NCBI GenBank assembly: GCA_026122225.1
Contig: JANEZZ010001871.1
Coordinates: 496,001 to 560,000 of the forward strand
DNA: 64,000 nucleotides
Direction: 5' to 3'
From: Heloderma charlesbogerti
Taxonomy: Eukaryota; Chordata; Lepidosauria; Squamata; Helodermatidae
Part shown: in pieces, positions 1 through 10,915 of the stretch
How the letters are laid out: every line of letters starts with the position of its first letter
Position numbering within the stretch: the stretch's first letter is position 1
Position numbers and translations under genes: made by a program
The notes under the pieces: model-generated
Seen by the model: only the letters and a program-made list of their open reading frames with translations
Told to the model about the DNA's origin: nothing
Database searches by the model: none

Positions 1-1029
1 TTTACCCCCTCCAAAACCATGATTTCATAATGTACAAAAGTTGAGATGATTTTAATTACTGTCAGTATAGTACAAGAGCTTTGATGTCCATTGTGCACCT
101 TTGTCTTTGTCCCTATAGTTGTCCCAACCGCCATACCCTAAGACTGCAGCCTTAATGTACCCACTGTTCTCTGTAGCCGCTGTTCCCAGCCTGATCAGTG
201 TGCTAAACATTAAACCCTTGTCTTTGGAGAATAAAAGGCTTTTATATGCTACACTCTCAAGCATAGTAAGATACTGAGCAAAATGGATTTTTAAAAAAAA
301 ATTCTAATTGAGTGTTTTAAATAAGCATAGAGGCAAATTAATTAGGCTATACTTTTATTTTTAGTTGCTTAGTTACACAGTAGTATATTCCTAAGCACAA
401 GTGAGATAAATTGGCTTTCTTTTTTAGTGTGTTCTTCTTATCCCTTAATCATACTAACTGAATTGCTCAGGAGGCTAAAGCACATACAGATTTTGCGTTT
501 CCTAATAATTCAGGTACAAAATGCTTGGGATTAAGAAAGTATATTCTGGCGCAGCTTCTTGGATGGCTTAATTTGGGGTGTGTTTGAGAAGGGAGCAATC
601 GTTGCTTAGAGGTGGAGTTCCAGGAAATCTGATTCCTTCACTTCTTGTTGGGGCCTTTCATCATCATTCTACAGAATGATGCCCTAAATTCTTTGAACAT
701 TCATATATATTTGGTTTAAATGCTTTCTCTCTGTATCCTGTACATTTGTGCACTGGTTCCTATCCAGTTTTAACCATAGGGAGACTGGTGCATATATGAT
801 TGGTCATAGCAAGTGGCATTTCTTATTTCATAGTTACGACGTTGTCAGAAGGTCAAGAAGACACTGGCATTTGATGGCCTTAATCCAGTGGCCGTAACTT
901 TAACCAGTTGTGCTAATGTAGAGTAGTTGCTAAGGGCCAGATTTTTGTTCATGTGTCTGCCCTGTTCATCTATTAAGATGTGTGCACATGTCCCATCCCT
1001 GCAACAGAAGGTTCGTATGAATGAGGGAA
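1..1029. other. unassigned non-coding sequence
   Basis: AT-rich sequence with stops in all frames over short distances. No repeat family, exon signal or hairpin is recognised here. Probably intron or intergenic DNA. Confidence 0.5.
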
Positions 1030-1348
1030 AGGGACATAACTCAGTGTAGAGCAAATGCTTTGCATGGAGAAGGTCCCAGGTTCAGCCTGGGAATCTGTGG
1101 TCCTTCAGATAATGCTAGACTACAACTCGCATCAGCCCCACCCATTGGCCATGCTGGTTGGGGCTGATGGGAATTGTAGTCCAACAACATCTGGAGGTGT
1201 ACCAGTTCCCCACCCCTATCCTACAATCTCCAGGGAAGCCTGGGAAAGGATTCTGCCTGAAACCCTGAAGAGTAGCTGCCAGTCAGCCTAGAGAATACTG
1301 AGCGAAATGGACCAATGGGATGGCTTAGTATACGGCAGCTTCTTATCT
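1030..1348 (+). repeat. tRNA-derived SINE, interrupted by a short hAT-type element
   Basis: A degenerate box A (ataactcagtgtagagc) near 1036 is followed by the motif gcatggagaaggtcccagg. The body resumes after the insertion with atctccagggaagcctggg and ends near the motif taTacggcagcttc. The same head and tail occur at 41295-41505 (+) and, reversed, at 19016, 33455 and 56545. It is a SINE copy and not a tRNA gene: box B is broken by the insertion and the head cannot fold into a cloverleaf. Confidence 0.7.
1083..1218. mobile_element. short inverted-repeat hAT-type element nested in a SINE
   Basis: Two inverted arms read tagactacaactcgcatcag and ttgtagtccaacaacatc, with outer ends resembling CAG..TGGGAATCTG and TTCCCCACCCCTA. 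The same design recurs many times in this window. The insertion splits the SINE, so the SINE is older. A clean 8-bp target duplication could not be read here. Confidence 0.6.
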
Positions 1349-2334
1349 TCCTACGAACTGAATCATCCGCCATCCCCCACCTTGCCTTCCCGAGCTCTGT
1401 TGTTGAAGGCTCCTTTCTCCCAGCTGGGCTGTGATACTGGAAGGGAGCCAGCCTGTGGAGTAACATTACTATAGCAGTGGGACATGGGTAAGTCAGGTGA
1501 GGGAGGGCTCACATCCCTTCACCAGCAAGGAGAGAAAAGGCATCTCAATTGATTGGAATTTCTGACAGTAACTTTATTTCCTTCTTTTTTTGTTTGCAAA
1601 AGTATTAGCAATGGGGGGGGGGGCAAATGTTCCAATCAGCAAACTGCTGAGTTGGTACAGAAAATCTGTTACTATGGAATGGCTCCATCGGAGGCTCTTG
1701 CTTTAAAAAATAAATCATGTTTAACAGCAAGCACTATATGCTCCTAAAATACAAATGGAGAAGGTTTGAACTAATTCGTTTTGATGCAGGATCTTTATTC
1801 AAATATCTGTATTCAAATATATCTAGAAGTCCACAATAACTTGGTGGCTGATCACAGGTGCTTGTCCTGTGTGGAGTGTGTGTTTACCTCAAGCAGTACT
1901 GAGGTGAAGGAGTTGTAATGAAAAATTGGGGCCTTTGAATAAAGATAACATTTTTTTCTATGGAAAGGTGGTGCAAATCATGTAGGTCATTAATTAATTG
2001 GATTTCTCAATGTAATGGAGACATGTCAACCTTTCCGACCCTTTCTATCCCTGCTGCACATAAATATTTTCCAAAGAAAACAAGGTTGAACATTGACAGG
2101 TAAGTTCTAGAAATGTGGCAAAGTCTAATGACTGTGTATCTTGTTCCAATAAAATTATCTTGATAGAATGATGATGTCATAACTCTCTTCTCAAATGGTC
2201 CAGTAACTCATAAAAGGAGGGTACACATAGATTGGCCCCTCTTATATCACCTTTCATCATCCAGGCACACGTTTCATTGTAAAAATTAGAGCACCTCACT
2301 TGGCACTTTATACACAAACAGGGTAGATATGTGA
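1349..2334. other. unassigned non-coding sequence
   Basis: No recognised gene or repeat. A run of ten G residues at about 1613-1622 is the only simple-sequence feature. Confidence 0.45.
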
Positions 2335-2540
2335 ATAAACACATTGGTCTGCCCCGGTTACGCCCTGTTTGTGAACCAGGAAGTCCTGTGTTCAAATGTC
2401 ACCTTTGCCATGAACTTACAAGGTAGCCTTAGGAAGCTATTATGTCTCAAGTTCAGCCCCTTGGTCTGCAAAAGTTGAGATAATAATCCTGACTTACTTT
2501 ATAGAGTTGTTGTAAAGATTACTGAGATTGTTAAATGCTT
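2335..2540 (+). repeat. probable tRNA-derived SINE, diverged
   Basis: A box-B-like motif (tcctgtgttcaaatgtc) is followed by a body and the tail motif tagagttgttgtaaagatta. This matches the layout of the SINEs at 17925 and 26332, where a tRNA-like head precedes a tail with ttgttgtgaggat. Divergence is high, so the family call is tentative. Confidence 0.45.
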
Positions 2541-3290
2541 GTTGTAATTGTTGGAGCCTGCAAGTTTTAATCAGTTGATTAAGACTAAAGCTTTTGTTGA
2601 TTGATCGGGGCAGTTTCAAATTTAAATAAGTTGGTCTGAAAATTCAGAGCACTTTTCTTAAAGTTATTTTGATTCTGGTGTGCTTTCTTCTTTATAAAAA
2701 CCTCTTTTATATGCAAAAGCTATACTACTTTTTTTTTTTTTTTAAGGAGTGGGCACTGCCTCCCTTGGGCTGTTACTCTGATACTCTGAGCCTTGGATTC
2801 TTTCTGCACATTTTAATGTTCGCTGTGAGTGATGTACTGATTGATAGAGATATCAAACAATAGAAGATTATGGCAAGAAACCCAGTGTACATGCTCAATA
2901 GATATATGTGAAAACTGCCCCCATTGTTCTGTGGCACGGAGAAGCGAGTAAATTATTTACAGACATTTGCTAATTAAAGTGCATATTGTTTTTCCCAGCA
3001 CAATGGGACACAATGCAAACAAAAGCCAAAAAAGAAATCGCCTTGCATAATTTCATTCTCCTAATGCAGTGTGTATTACTCCTTGGTAAGAAAAATATGT
3101 ATGTAATCTGTACAAAAAAGCTTTTCTCAGGGTAACTGGAGAAGGCAAAAAGAACAATAAATTTCTTGACAGCTTGCCTAAACTTAAATGGTTCCTGGAG
3201 TTCAGAAGGCCATCTGATAGGAAAACACTGTGACTGAACCTTATTTTCTGCCTTGGTCACAATATCTGTCTACAAAGGTAGGTAGAAGCC

Positions 3291-3293
<3 letters not shown>

Positions 3294-3322
<29 letters not shown>
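3294..3322. repeat. (TG)n microsatellite
   Basis: About fourteen uninterrupted TG units. Simple sequence repeat in non-coding DNA. Confidence 0.95.
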
Positions 3323-3324
<2 letters not shown>

Positions 3325-3447
3325 AATTGCAGTAGAAATTAGAAAGTTAAATGTTTCAAAACTTGACCCTCATAACCCTGCCATATTTACTAATAGCTCA
3401 GAAAAATTGCAACACCACTATTTGAGAGCTATCATAGTGCAGTCACT

Positions 3448-3545
3448 GTGGCTGCAATCTTAAACACACTTACTAGGGAGTAAGCCCCATAGAACCTCAG
3501 TGGCAATTACTTCTGATAAAATACACATGGGGTTGCACTGTAGGG
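3448..3545. repeat. short palindromic interspersed repeat
   Basis: Motifs gctgcaatcttaaacacact, ggagtaagccccatagaac and ggggttgcactg match a short repeat seen also at 7490, 14886, 25715 and 49638. The typical copy has the motif gtaagccccattgaa and its inverse. Probably an old short inverted-repeat element; the superfamily is not known to me. Confidence 0.55.
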
Positions 3546-3678
3546 ACTGAGCTGTGAGCCAGGAGGTGCCCGATTCAAGTTTCCCTTCTGCCTGCCACAA
3601 GCTTCCTAGCAGCCCAGTCCCCTCTTCAGCCTCAGCCCATTCACAGTTTGGGATGAATAATATTGACCTACCTTACAG

Positions 3679-3813
3679 CAGGGGTGGGCAGAAAGCAGAT
3701 CTCAGTGTTTTGGACTTCAAGCCCCAGCATTCCTGATCATTGGCCATGCTGGCAAGGGGCTTCTGGGAGTTGAAATCCAAAACATGTGGAGATCTACTTT
3801 CTGTCCACTCCTG
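3679..3813. mobile_element. hAT-type non-autonomous element (135 bp)
   Basis: Starts CAGGGGTGGGCAGAAAG and ends CTTTCTGTCCACTCCTG, so the terminal inverted repeats are obvious. Flanks are ccttacag on the left and tcttgcag on the right, an 8-bp duplication with two mismatches. CAGGGGTGGG termini with 8-bp duplications are typical of hAT elements. No coding capacity. Confidence 0.75.
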
Positions 3814-3921
3814 TCTTGCAGGGTCTTGTAAGGATTAAAATGGACTGCTTAAAATGAGACTGTGTGCGTGCACGCGCGCAGAAATCCTAGCTGCATATGG
3901 TTCTTTGATGTCATGTTAAAT

Positions 3922-4057
3922 CGGGCGAGGTACCTGTGACCCTCCAGTTATTGCTAGACACAACTCCAGTCAGTCCCAGCCAACATGGCCAATGGTCAGG
4001 GATGATGGGAGTTGTAGTCCAACAACATTTGGACGGCCACAGGTTCTCCCACTCCTG
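3922..4057. mobile_element. hAT-type non-autonomous element (136 bp)
   Basis: Inverted arms with acctgtgaccctccag at one side and ggacggccacaggttctc at the other, around a centre containing atggccaatggtcagggatg. Flanking octamers tgttaaat and tgataaac agree at six of eight positions, consistent with an aged 8-bp target duplication. Confidence 0.7.
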
Positions 4058-4541
4058 TGATAAACAGAGTTGTTCGCACCTACATATGCTGTGTTAGCAC
4101 ACCAGCGCAGCACACTCAGGACATGTGGCCCTGGCATGCTGATTGATGTGAGCATGAGTAAATGGTTTAAACGTGACACTGAGCATGTGGGATCCTACAC
4201 TGTTAAGCTTTTGTTTAATATGCCAGCATTACATTTAAACCGGGCCTAAAATAATATGTATGTGAAGTATACTGAACACTCAAAGTGCTCTGTCAATGCT
4301 GATTATTATCTGACAACTCGTAAGTTGCATAGTCATATTCCACAGATGGGGAGGCTTGTCATATGCCTTCCAGAACGCCATATGCACCATTTTCTTTGCA
4401 AAACTACAAATGGCAATTCTTTATTTCTCAGAGACAATTGTCAGTTAATTAAGCTTCCAATTTGCATGTGTTCAGGTTCAGTAATCATAGCATTATTGGT
4501 TTTTAAAAATGCCAAACTTCTGTTGGTTGTATTCTAGATAG

Positions 4542-4562
4542 CCCCCCTCCCCCCCCCCCCCC
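4542..4562. repeat. poly-C tract
   Basis: About twenty C residues with one T. Several similar G or C homopolymers occur in the window (for example 7021-7030, 27365-27374, 49304-49313, 61209-61222). Their lengths may be imprecise in assembly. Confidence 0.9.
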
Positions 4563-5030
4563 GCTAGCAAAAGCTGCCACTCAGCTGGGATAACTGAAGG
4601 GTCCTACAAGGAGTAATTCCAAATATTCACAGCAAAATGCAGCCAGCAAAATGTGGATGTAGGCACAGCTCAGAAATCATAACATTTGAAAACAAATGAT
4701 AACGGTTCTTGGGTTCCATCTTTTGGTCACACTCTAGTGTGACCAAGAAGGGGATCCTAGGACTGGCCTATGTAGATGAAGCAAGTAGATGTGGTTTACA
4801 GTGGATTCTACGGACAGTGGGAATGGGTAGCAGTCTGAGAGATAGTGGCTTGTCTTATGCCATGTGAATTTGTGGCTAGGGAAAGAGGTTTGAACTGGGA
4901 ACATTGGCTCATGCTTGAACAATACACTTGACCAGCTCTTAAAAGATGCTAGGTGTTTGTAGAGGCACAGAAAAAATTGCATTGAGCTCAGCTGTGTTGG
5001 TGATAGACGATATCTGAAATCCACGTAGGG

Positions 5031-5080
5031 CATAGAATCATAAGGTTGGAAGGGGCCTATATGACCATCGAGTCCAATAC
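5031..5080 (-). repeat. CR1 LINE 3' tail fragment
   Basis: The motif catagaatcataaggttgg followed by aaggggcctatatgaccatc and gagtccaa is the reverse complement of the CR1 3' terminus. Only about 50 bp remain, as is usual for severely 5'-truncated CR1 copies. Longer relatives lie at 33158 and 39641. Confidence 0.85.
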
Positions 5081-6224
5081 ATACTATAAATTCTGAGTCC
5101 TTTGTAGGCTTCCTATGTAGCTCTTATGTAAAACAAGGTGCTTGCTTCCTTTCACTATACAGATTTCGGATAAGGAAGGAATGGCAGTCACTCTTAACAA
5201 ATTAGAAATATGGTTAGGTGATTCCTTCTAACTGGACCAACAGTATCAGGTAGAGCTGTGTAACAAGCTTTCGTGTTTGACAGAATGCTTCAGGCAGGAA
5301 TGATACCTTGGCTTGCTCAAAGGTTCTGAGCTTGCTCAGAAGTACCCTCCTCTGCCCTACCAATACTGTGGGTCCAATAAAAGGTATTTTTTGAATACTT
5401 ATTATTTAAATTATATCCTGCCTTTTTGCCGGATTACAGGCCTCCAAGCCAGCTGCCAGTGAAAGAAAAACAAAGTAGACAACACAGAATATGGTACTTT
5501 TCAAAGGCAGTGGTGACTTATGAAGGCTCGGGGGAGGGGGATGGAAAAACTTCTACTCCCCAGGCTTTATATGTGGCATAATTTTGTCTACTTCAGACTA
5601 GTTTCACTTGTATCTCATCAAGTATCTCATCACTTGTACAATGTAGTCATTGAAAGTTATACAGAGAAAGTAGAGAAGGATTAAAGGATTCTTTGAAAAC
5701 TTGTTCTGTTTTCACTTAATATGTGTATATTCTGTGAGACCCTTAGAACTTGGCTTGTCGTTGTAGCTAGTATGATCTAGGTCTTCACTTAAGCATCTTA
5801 AGTGAGGCTGCCTAATTGCTTAGACTGAAAGGGAGTTGATTCAGATGTTCTCCAGCGTCCAAAGCACTGAAAGCAGCAGGTGGGTAGAGGAAGGCGATTA
5901 AAACATGTTCTGTATAATACCAGTTTCAATAAGGAATTCAGCTTGAAAAAGGGAAGTAGAGTGTCCACATTAGGCTTGTAGATAGCCACGTGACTGGTCA
6001 ATGATACTGAATAAGATTTGCCTTTGGGTGGCCAGGCATTTGTAAAATATTAACATGTGAGGGCTACTTTACACAAGGAATGTTTGAGGATTTCATTCAG
6101 TCCACATTTTTAAGTGAACGAACCTAATTTGCAGTCCCTAGACTAATGCGCAGATTAGAACACAGTTATCCTTTGTATTTGCACACCTCTTCAGTTTTTG
6201 CAATGCAGTTTTTGGCTCAACGAT
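5081..6224. other. unassigned non-coding sequence
   Basis: No convincing gene. A short stretch at about 5400-5450 (ttatatcctgcctttttgcc) resembles the tail motif of L2-like repeats that recurs near 41135 and 60865. Confidence 0.4.
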
Positions 6225-6500
6225 GTGTATACAAAAATGCATATTTCAAGGGGAATGCACACAGAAATCTATATATTCTGGGAAACTGTACAAAAATGCA
6301 TATTTTAGGGGGAAATGCATACAAAATGGAACTCCCTGCCACTACAAATTAGGCAGGCATTGACCTTTCTGGGTTTTCAGCGTCTAGTGAAAATGTTCCT
6401 TTTCCCTCAGGAAAGTAACCCTGTCCTCTGTATGAAGTCTTAATTTTGTACATCGCTTAGAAATGTTTTTAATATAAGCAATTCCTAAATATAATTAAAA
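6225..6500 (+). repeat. tandem duplication plus L2-like 3' tail
   Basis: Two copies of a unit with acaaaaatgcatatttcaag and acaaaaatgcatattttagg lie at about 6230-6330. They are followed by tggaactccctgccac and a tail with tacatcgcttagaaatg and an A-rich end, which resembles L2-type LINE tails. Family assignment is from remembered motifs only. Confidence 0.4.
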
Positions 6501-7172
6501 AAAGAAAAGTGTAAGGGAAAATATGTTCTGTTTAAATGCTGAATGAGATGGTAAAATAGGCTGTACCACTTCAGACTGCAGTTGGAGAATGCCATTTCCT
6601 AAATCACCCCCAAACGAACCAAAAAACGTCAAACTCTCTACAAGAGTTTAACAAAAAACACACCACAGAAAAGCTAGTCAGGGAGAGAGGTTCTATCCCA
6701 GTGAGCTATTTTTTTTGTTTGTAAAGGAGATAATTAAAAATGTGATTATCCCGTTTTATCGCCTTATGATTTTTTTCCTGCCTTGTTCTGTTGCATATGT
6801 GGATCAGGCATATTTGGGCAGTGGTTGTTTTTATTTCTTCCAGGCTACTAATATACCGCAAATTGTTCTACATGTTGGATAGCTGTTGTGTTTAAAGCCC
6901 AACACTTTGAGGTCTAGTAACTTTTGTAGACTTCATGGCATCACCATGTTCCCATTGTAATTTCACTCTTGAATGAGATTTGCCAGGGAGTTTTGTGACA
7001 GTCCTAGAGAGGAACTGTTTCCCCCCCCCCTAAAGTGTATATTATTTCTTTAAAAATGAACACATCATTTATGAGAGATACTTCTCATATTTCTGATCAT
7101 GTGTTTTGATATACCCACCATGTGAGTTCCAAGAGGTGAGTCATTTCCAGTATGGGGAATGTATGTTTATAC

Positions 7173-7345
7173 CAGGGGTTGGGCAACTTGTGGCCCTCCA
7201 GATGTGATCACCTAAAACTCCCACCATCCCTCACCATTGGCTATGCTGGTTAGGGCAGATGGGCCCTATCCAGCATAGCCAATGGTGAGGGATGATGGGA
7301 GTTGTAGGCCAAAACATCTGGAGGACCACAAGTTCCCCACCCCAG
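7173..7345. mobile_element. hAT-type non-autonomous element (173 bp)
   Basis: Begins CAGGGGTTGGGCAACTTGTG and ends with cacaagttccccaccccag. The two arms pair over most of their length, with the centre near 7262. Left octamer gtttatac and right octamer gtttatag differ at one position, giving a good 8-bp duplication. Confidence 0.8.
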
Positions 7346-7489
7346 GTTTATAGAATGCCCACTTTGCCAAGTTCCCACTTTTTGTTCCAAGTCTTAAATA
7401 AATGAAACCTTTCTTAGACAGGAGGACACCCTTTCTGCCTAACTTGAACACACAATTCTGTCATTCTCTGTGACTGTAGTCTAAAATAC

Positions 7490-7675
7490 TCTTAACAGCA
7501 CAATCCTTTGCATGTCTGCTTGGCAGTAAGTCCCATTGTTTTCATTGGGGCTTACTCCCAGGTAACTACGCATAGGGTTGCAGCCTACTGCAGCAATTCT
7601 TTGTGCACTTACTTTGAAGTAAGCCCCATTGAACTCAGACTTAAGTCTGAATAAACATGCATAGGATCCCACTGT
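7490..7675. repeat. two units of a short palindromic repeat
   Basis: Motifs agtaagtcccattgtttt, gcttactcccaggtaac and tgcgcataggg-like sequence are followed by a second unit with agtaagccccattgaactc and catgcataggatcccactg. The unit pairs with itself, forming a hairpin around cccattg/caatggg. Confidence 0.6.
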
Positions 7676-9949
7676 AATTGTGCTTTTTTGCTCCTTCGGG
7701 GGAATGTGTGTATTTTACATTGTAAAATATTGCCCCCCTAGCTATCTTCTGTAGCAAAGTTATTTCTAATAAGTGCAGAAGGTGTGTGGAGGATTGGAGA
7801 GAGTTGTCTAATGCAAATTACAGTACCAGAGAAGTGGCAGCCAACATCTGCCAGAATTGTCAACGAGAGGTTTTCCTTTCCTTGTGTCTCCTTGTTTGAT
7901 GTTACTAGTGTGGATATGCAGATGCTCAAATCATTCCTGACCCCCCCAGATTCCTTAAACGACCCCTGGAAATGTTGGAAGGAAAACATTATCTCAGCAT
8001 GTACAAATTTTGCCATCTCTCTGTTATGATTCTTTACAGTTTCCTACGCTGCTTCTCATGTGTGTGTGTGTGTTTCTCACATAAGTTACTGGCAGTACAG
8101 GACATGCATGACAGCAGTGAGCTATATTCTCTCTTTCTTACTCCCAGTTAAGACATAAACAGTTGTGATAAGCTGTGTTGAGATGAACTGCCTTCTTATT
8201 ATTTACTTCCCACTGCCTTTGTTTTAACATATAGTTAAGTTGCTTTAAACCTGCTTTAACCACCTGACCCTCCTTTTCTTGGATGCACACATCCCTTCCA
8301 TCTGCTGAGTCAGGCAATCTAGATTTCTTCGCTTTCAGAAGACTGTGCCAATGGTTGCTTAGACAACAATGACATAATATTTGCAGCATGAAGGCGCTTG
8401 GAGAAAGCGCTGGCCAGAGAGACATGTCTGTCTCGGAACATCGTTTCAAGTTCACTAGATAATAATTTTTACTGGGATTTGTTTGTTTGTACACACACTC
8501 TCCCCCCACCTCCCACCCCAAACAACGCAATTGCAGTTATTTGATTTGGTGAACTTGTATAAAAATGAGGCAGGCTGGATGCTGCAAATTTTATCGGGAT
8601 TAGGGTTGCCAGACGACCAGGGAAAAAGCTAGGCTGGCCTATTCTTGTGGCTTTAACTGCAGTTTGATGCTTTTCCCCTGCAAGGAGAAGAGCATTATTG
8701 CCTCCTAATATTGGCAAATGAAGCTGCCATAAAAAGTGCAGGAGGGCGGGATGGTAAACAAACTTGGCAACCCTAATTGAGAGGGTTTGTAAAGGGTCTG
8801 TAAAGGTAATTACTTGAAGATCCTATCCCATGCAACCATAATTAATTTAGGTAGGATTTCCACAAGTACTGCATTTTATGGGTTGCCTCAAGGCTTCTGT
8901 TGCCTTACGCATGCTTTTTGGGCACTGCCATGAGTATTAGAAAGAACAACAATACTTAGCATTTATAAGCACTTCTGGAGAGTTCAAAGCATTTGATTTC
9001 AGGAGTCTTGAGATACTCTAGCAACGATTCTGTAAAGTAAATCAGTATTATAATCCCCAGATTGCAGAAGGTAGGGGTGGGCTGAAGCCAACATGAGATT
9101 GACTTCTCTAAGGCCAACAAATATGGCAAAGAGATGAGGCTTGAATGGGGGGATTTTCTGGCTTCCTGCACAACCTCCAAGTCATTACACTGCAGTAGCT
9201 CTGATTTGTGGAGATGGTTGGGATGAAAAACTGAAATTATGTATGCAAATTTAAAAAATACTTAATCTGAGTTTACTGTTGTTGGGTATTTTAAATACAT
9301 ACAGTAAGCATGCAGCCTGGGTGGTTCTTCGTGTCTGTCGTGGAGAGATATAATTAGATGACATCAATAGAATACAGCAGATTCCTCTAATCTTCTAAAG
9401 ATCTGTGTAAGTCATCTGTTACCATATACCAAGTTCCTATCTGTTTGTTTTTATTTATTAACATCTCTGTTCTGCTGTCGTTTTCTTTAAAGGGAGCTGC
9501 AACCCAAAGAGGAGGTTGCCAGCTTTTGATTTTGATAATATCCCTCCGCCCCAAGAGGAGCTTCTAGAAGTTTGTCAGGAATCCAGGGATGAATGTAGAG
9601 GATCAGGGGCAGAGCCAGGGTGGACTCTGATGTGTAGTGGGGCAGAGCCATCATAGAACATGGTAAGTTATGGATAGAGCTTGGACAACTCTCGATTTTA
9701 AGGACTATTCAGTCAAATGTGGCTACATGTGAGGACATAGTCTTGTTGGTCCTATCAATAAAATATTGGATGAGTGGCTACCCTACACATATTCAGACTT
9801 GAAAAAAAAGTGTGCCACATTCTTTCTTCAAGTACTGGAAGTTTGTTTTACTACCAGTTCCTAGATTTTGTGGTCTGTGCTCTTTGGGGATGCACCACCT
9901 TTCTCTGCCTTATATATGTTGCTCTCATGGAGGATAAGGCTATCAAAGG
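7676..9949. other. unassigned non-coding sequence
   Basis: No supported exon. A stretch near 9040-9140 (ctgtaaagtaaatcag, ccccagattgcag, gacttctctaaggcc) faintly resembles an old MIR-like core SINE, but it is too diverged to annotate separately. Confidence 0.4.
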
Positions 9950-10302
9950 CTAATAATCATGATGGCTAGATATTACCTCCAGCATTAGAGGCAGTATGGC
10001 TGTGGATACCAGTTAATGGGGAACATAAGTGGGAGGGTGCTGTTGCACTCCCCTCGTGCGTATGGGCTTCGCGTAGGCTTCAGGTTGGCCACTCAGAACA
10101 GAATGCTGGACTAGATAGGCCAGGGATATGGAAAGTATGGCCCTCGAGAGGTTATTGGACTGCAACTCCCATCAGCCCTAGCCAGGATAGCTAATGGAGG
10201 GAGAATGGAAATTGTAGTCCAACAGCCTCTGGAGGGCCACACATTCCCCATCCCTGAAATAGACATTTGGTCTGATCCAGCAGGAGTGTTCTTACATTCT
10301 TA
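9950..10302 (+). repeat. SINE-like interspersed repeat, interrupted at 10121-10256
   Basis: Contains catgatggctagatattacc, attagaggcagtatggctg, gggaggGTGCTGTTGCACTC-type sequence and cagaatgctggactagatag. After the insertion it resumes with atttggtctgatccagcagg and ends gttcttacattctta. The same family lies at 24893-25300 and around 51313-52442. Confidence 0.7.
10121..10256. mobile_element. hAT-type non-autonomous element nested in a SINE
   Basis: Begins cagggatatggaaagtatgg and ends cacattccccatccctg, with inverted internal arms around a centre containing ctagccaggatagctaatgg. Octamers agataggc (left) and aaatagac (right) agree at six of eight positions. The insertion falls inside the SINE consensus, so it postdates it. 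Confidence 0.75.
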
Positions 10303-10915
10303 CCCAAGACCGTGCTATCACCAAAGCCACTTAGGTATCATGTTGTGTCTATATGCTAAAAGAAACTCCTTGGGCCAAAGCCAATGAACAATTTGCACGA
10401 TATGGTCTAGGCTCCATGAGGCTGCTGTGTTGAATAACAGCAAACCTACCCATTTCTCGCAGAGTAACGACAGTTCTATTTATGTTATCCTTCCCCCAAA
10501 GTGTTTGATTTTCTGATATGACTGTGAGGAACAGGAATACATTTGGCAATTCAGAGACAATCTGGGTCAGTAACTCTTAGGTCTTCTTGATCCAGAAGTG
10601 TATCAATGACACAGAGCATTTGTAGGTCTTAGCAATAGCACCTACTTAGAACCACTTCCTCGTTCTCTTCCCCTGGCACTTTCAGTACACCTGCATCAGA
10701 GTGCAGAAGGAGTTCTCTTTTTAATTTAGTGTTCTTTGCTGAGTTTTCTGGAAAAGGCATTCTCTTGGCCATTCTAATTTTGTGGGTGACTTGAGAGTGT
10801 GTCCGGAGACCACAGTTTTGGCATTACTGATCTAGGTGTTTGGAAGATACTATCCAAAATAAAACTTCAAGCTTTCAGAATGGCTAGATGGTTTGCTGGT
10901 TTTGCCTATTTGGGC

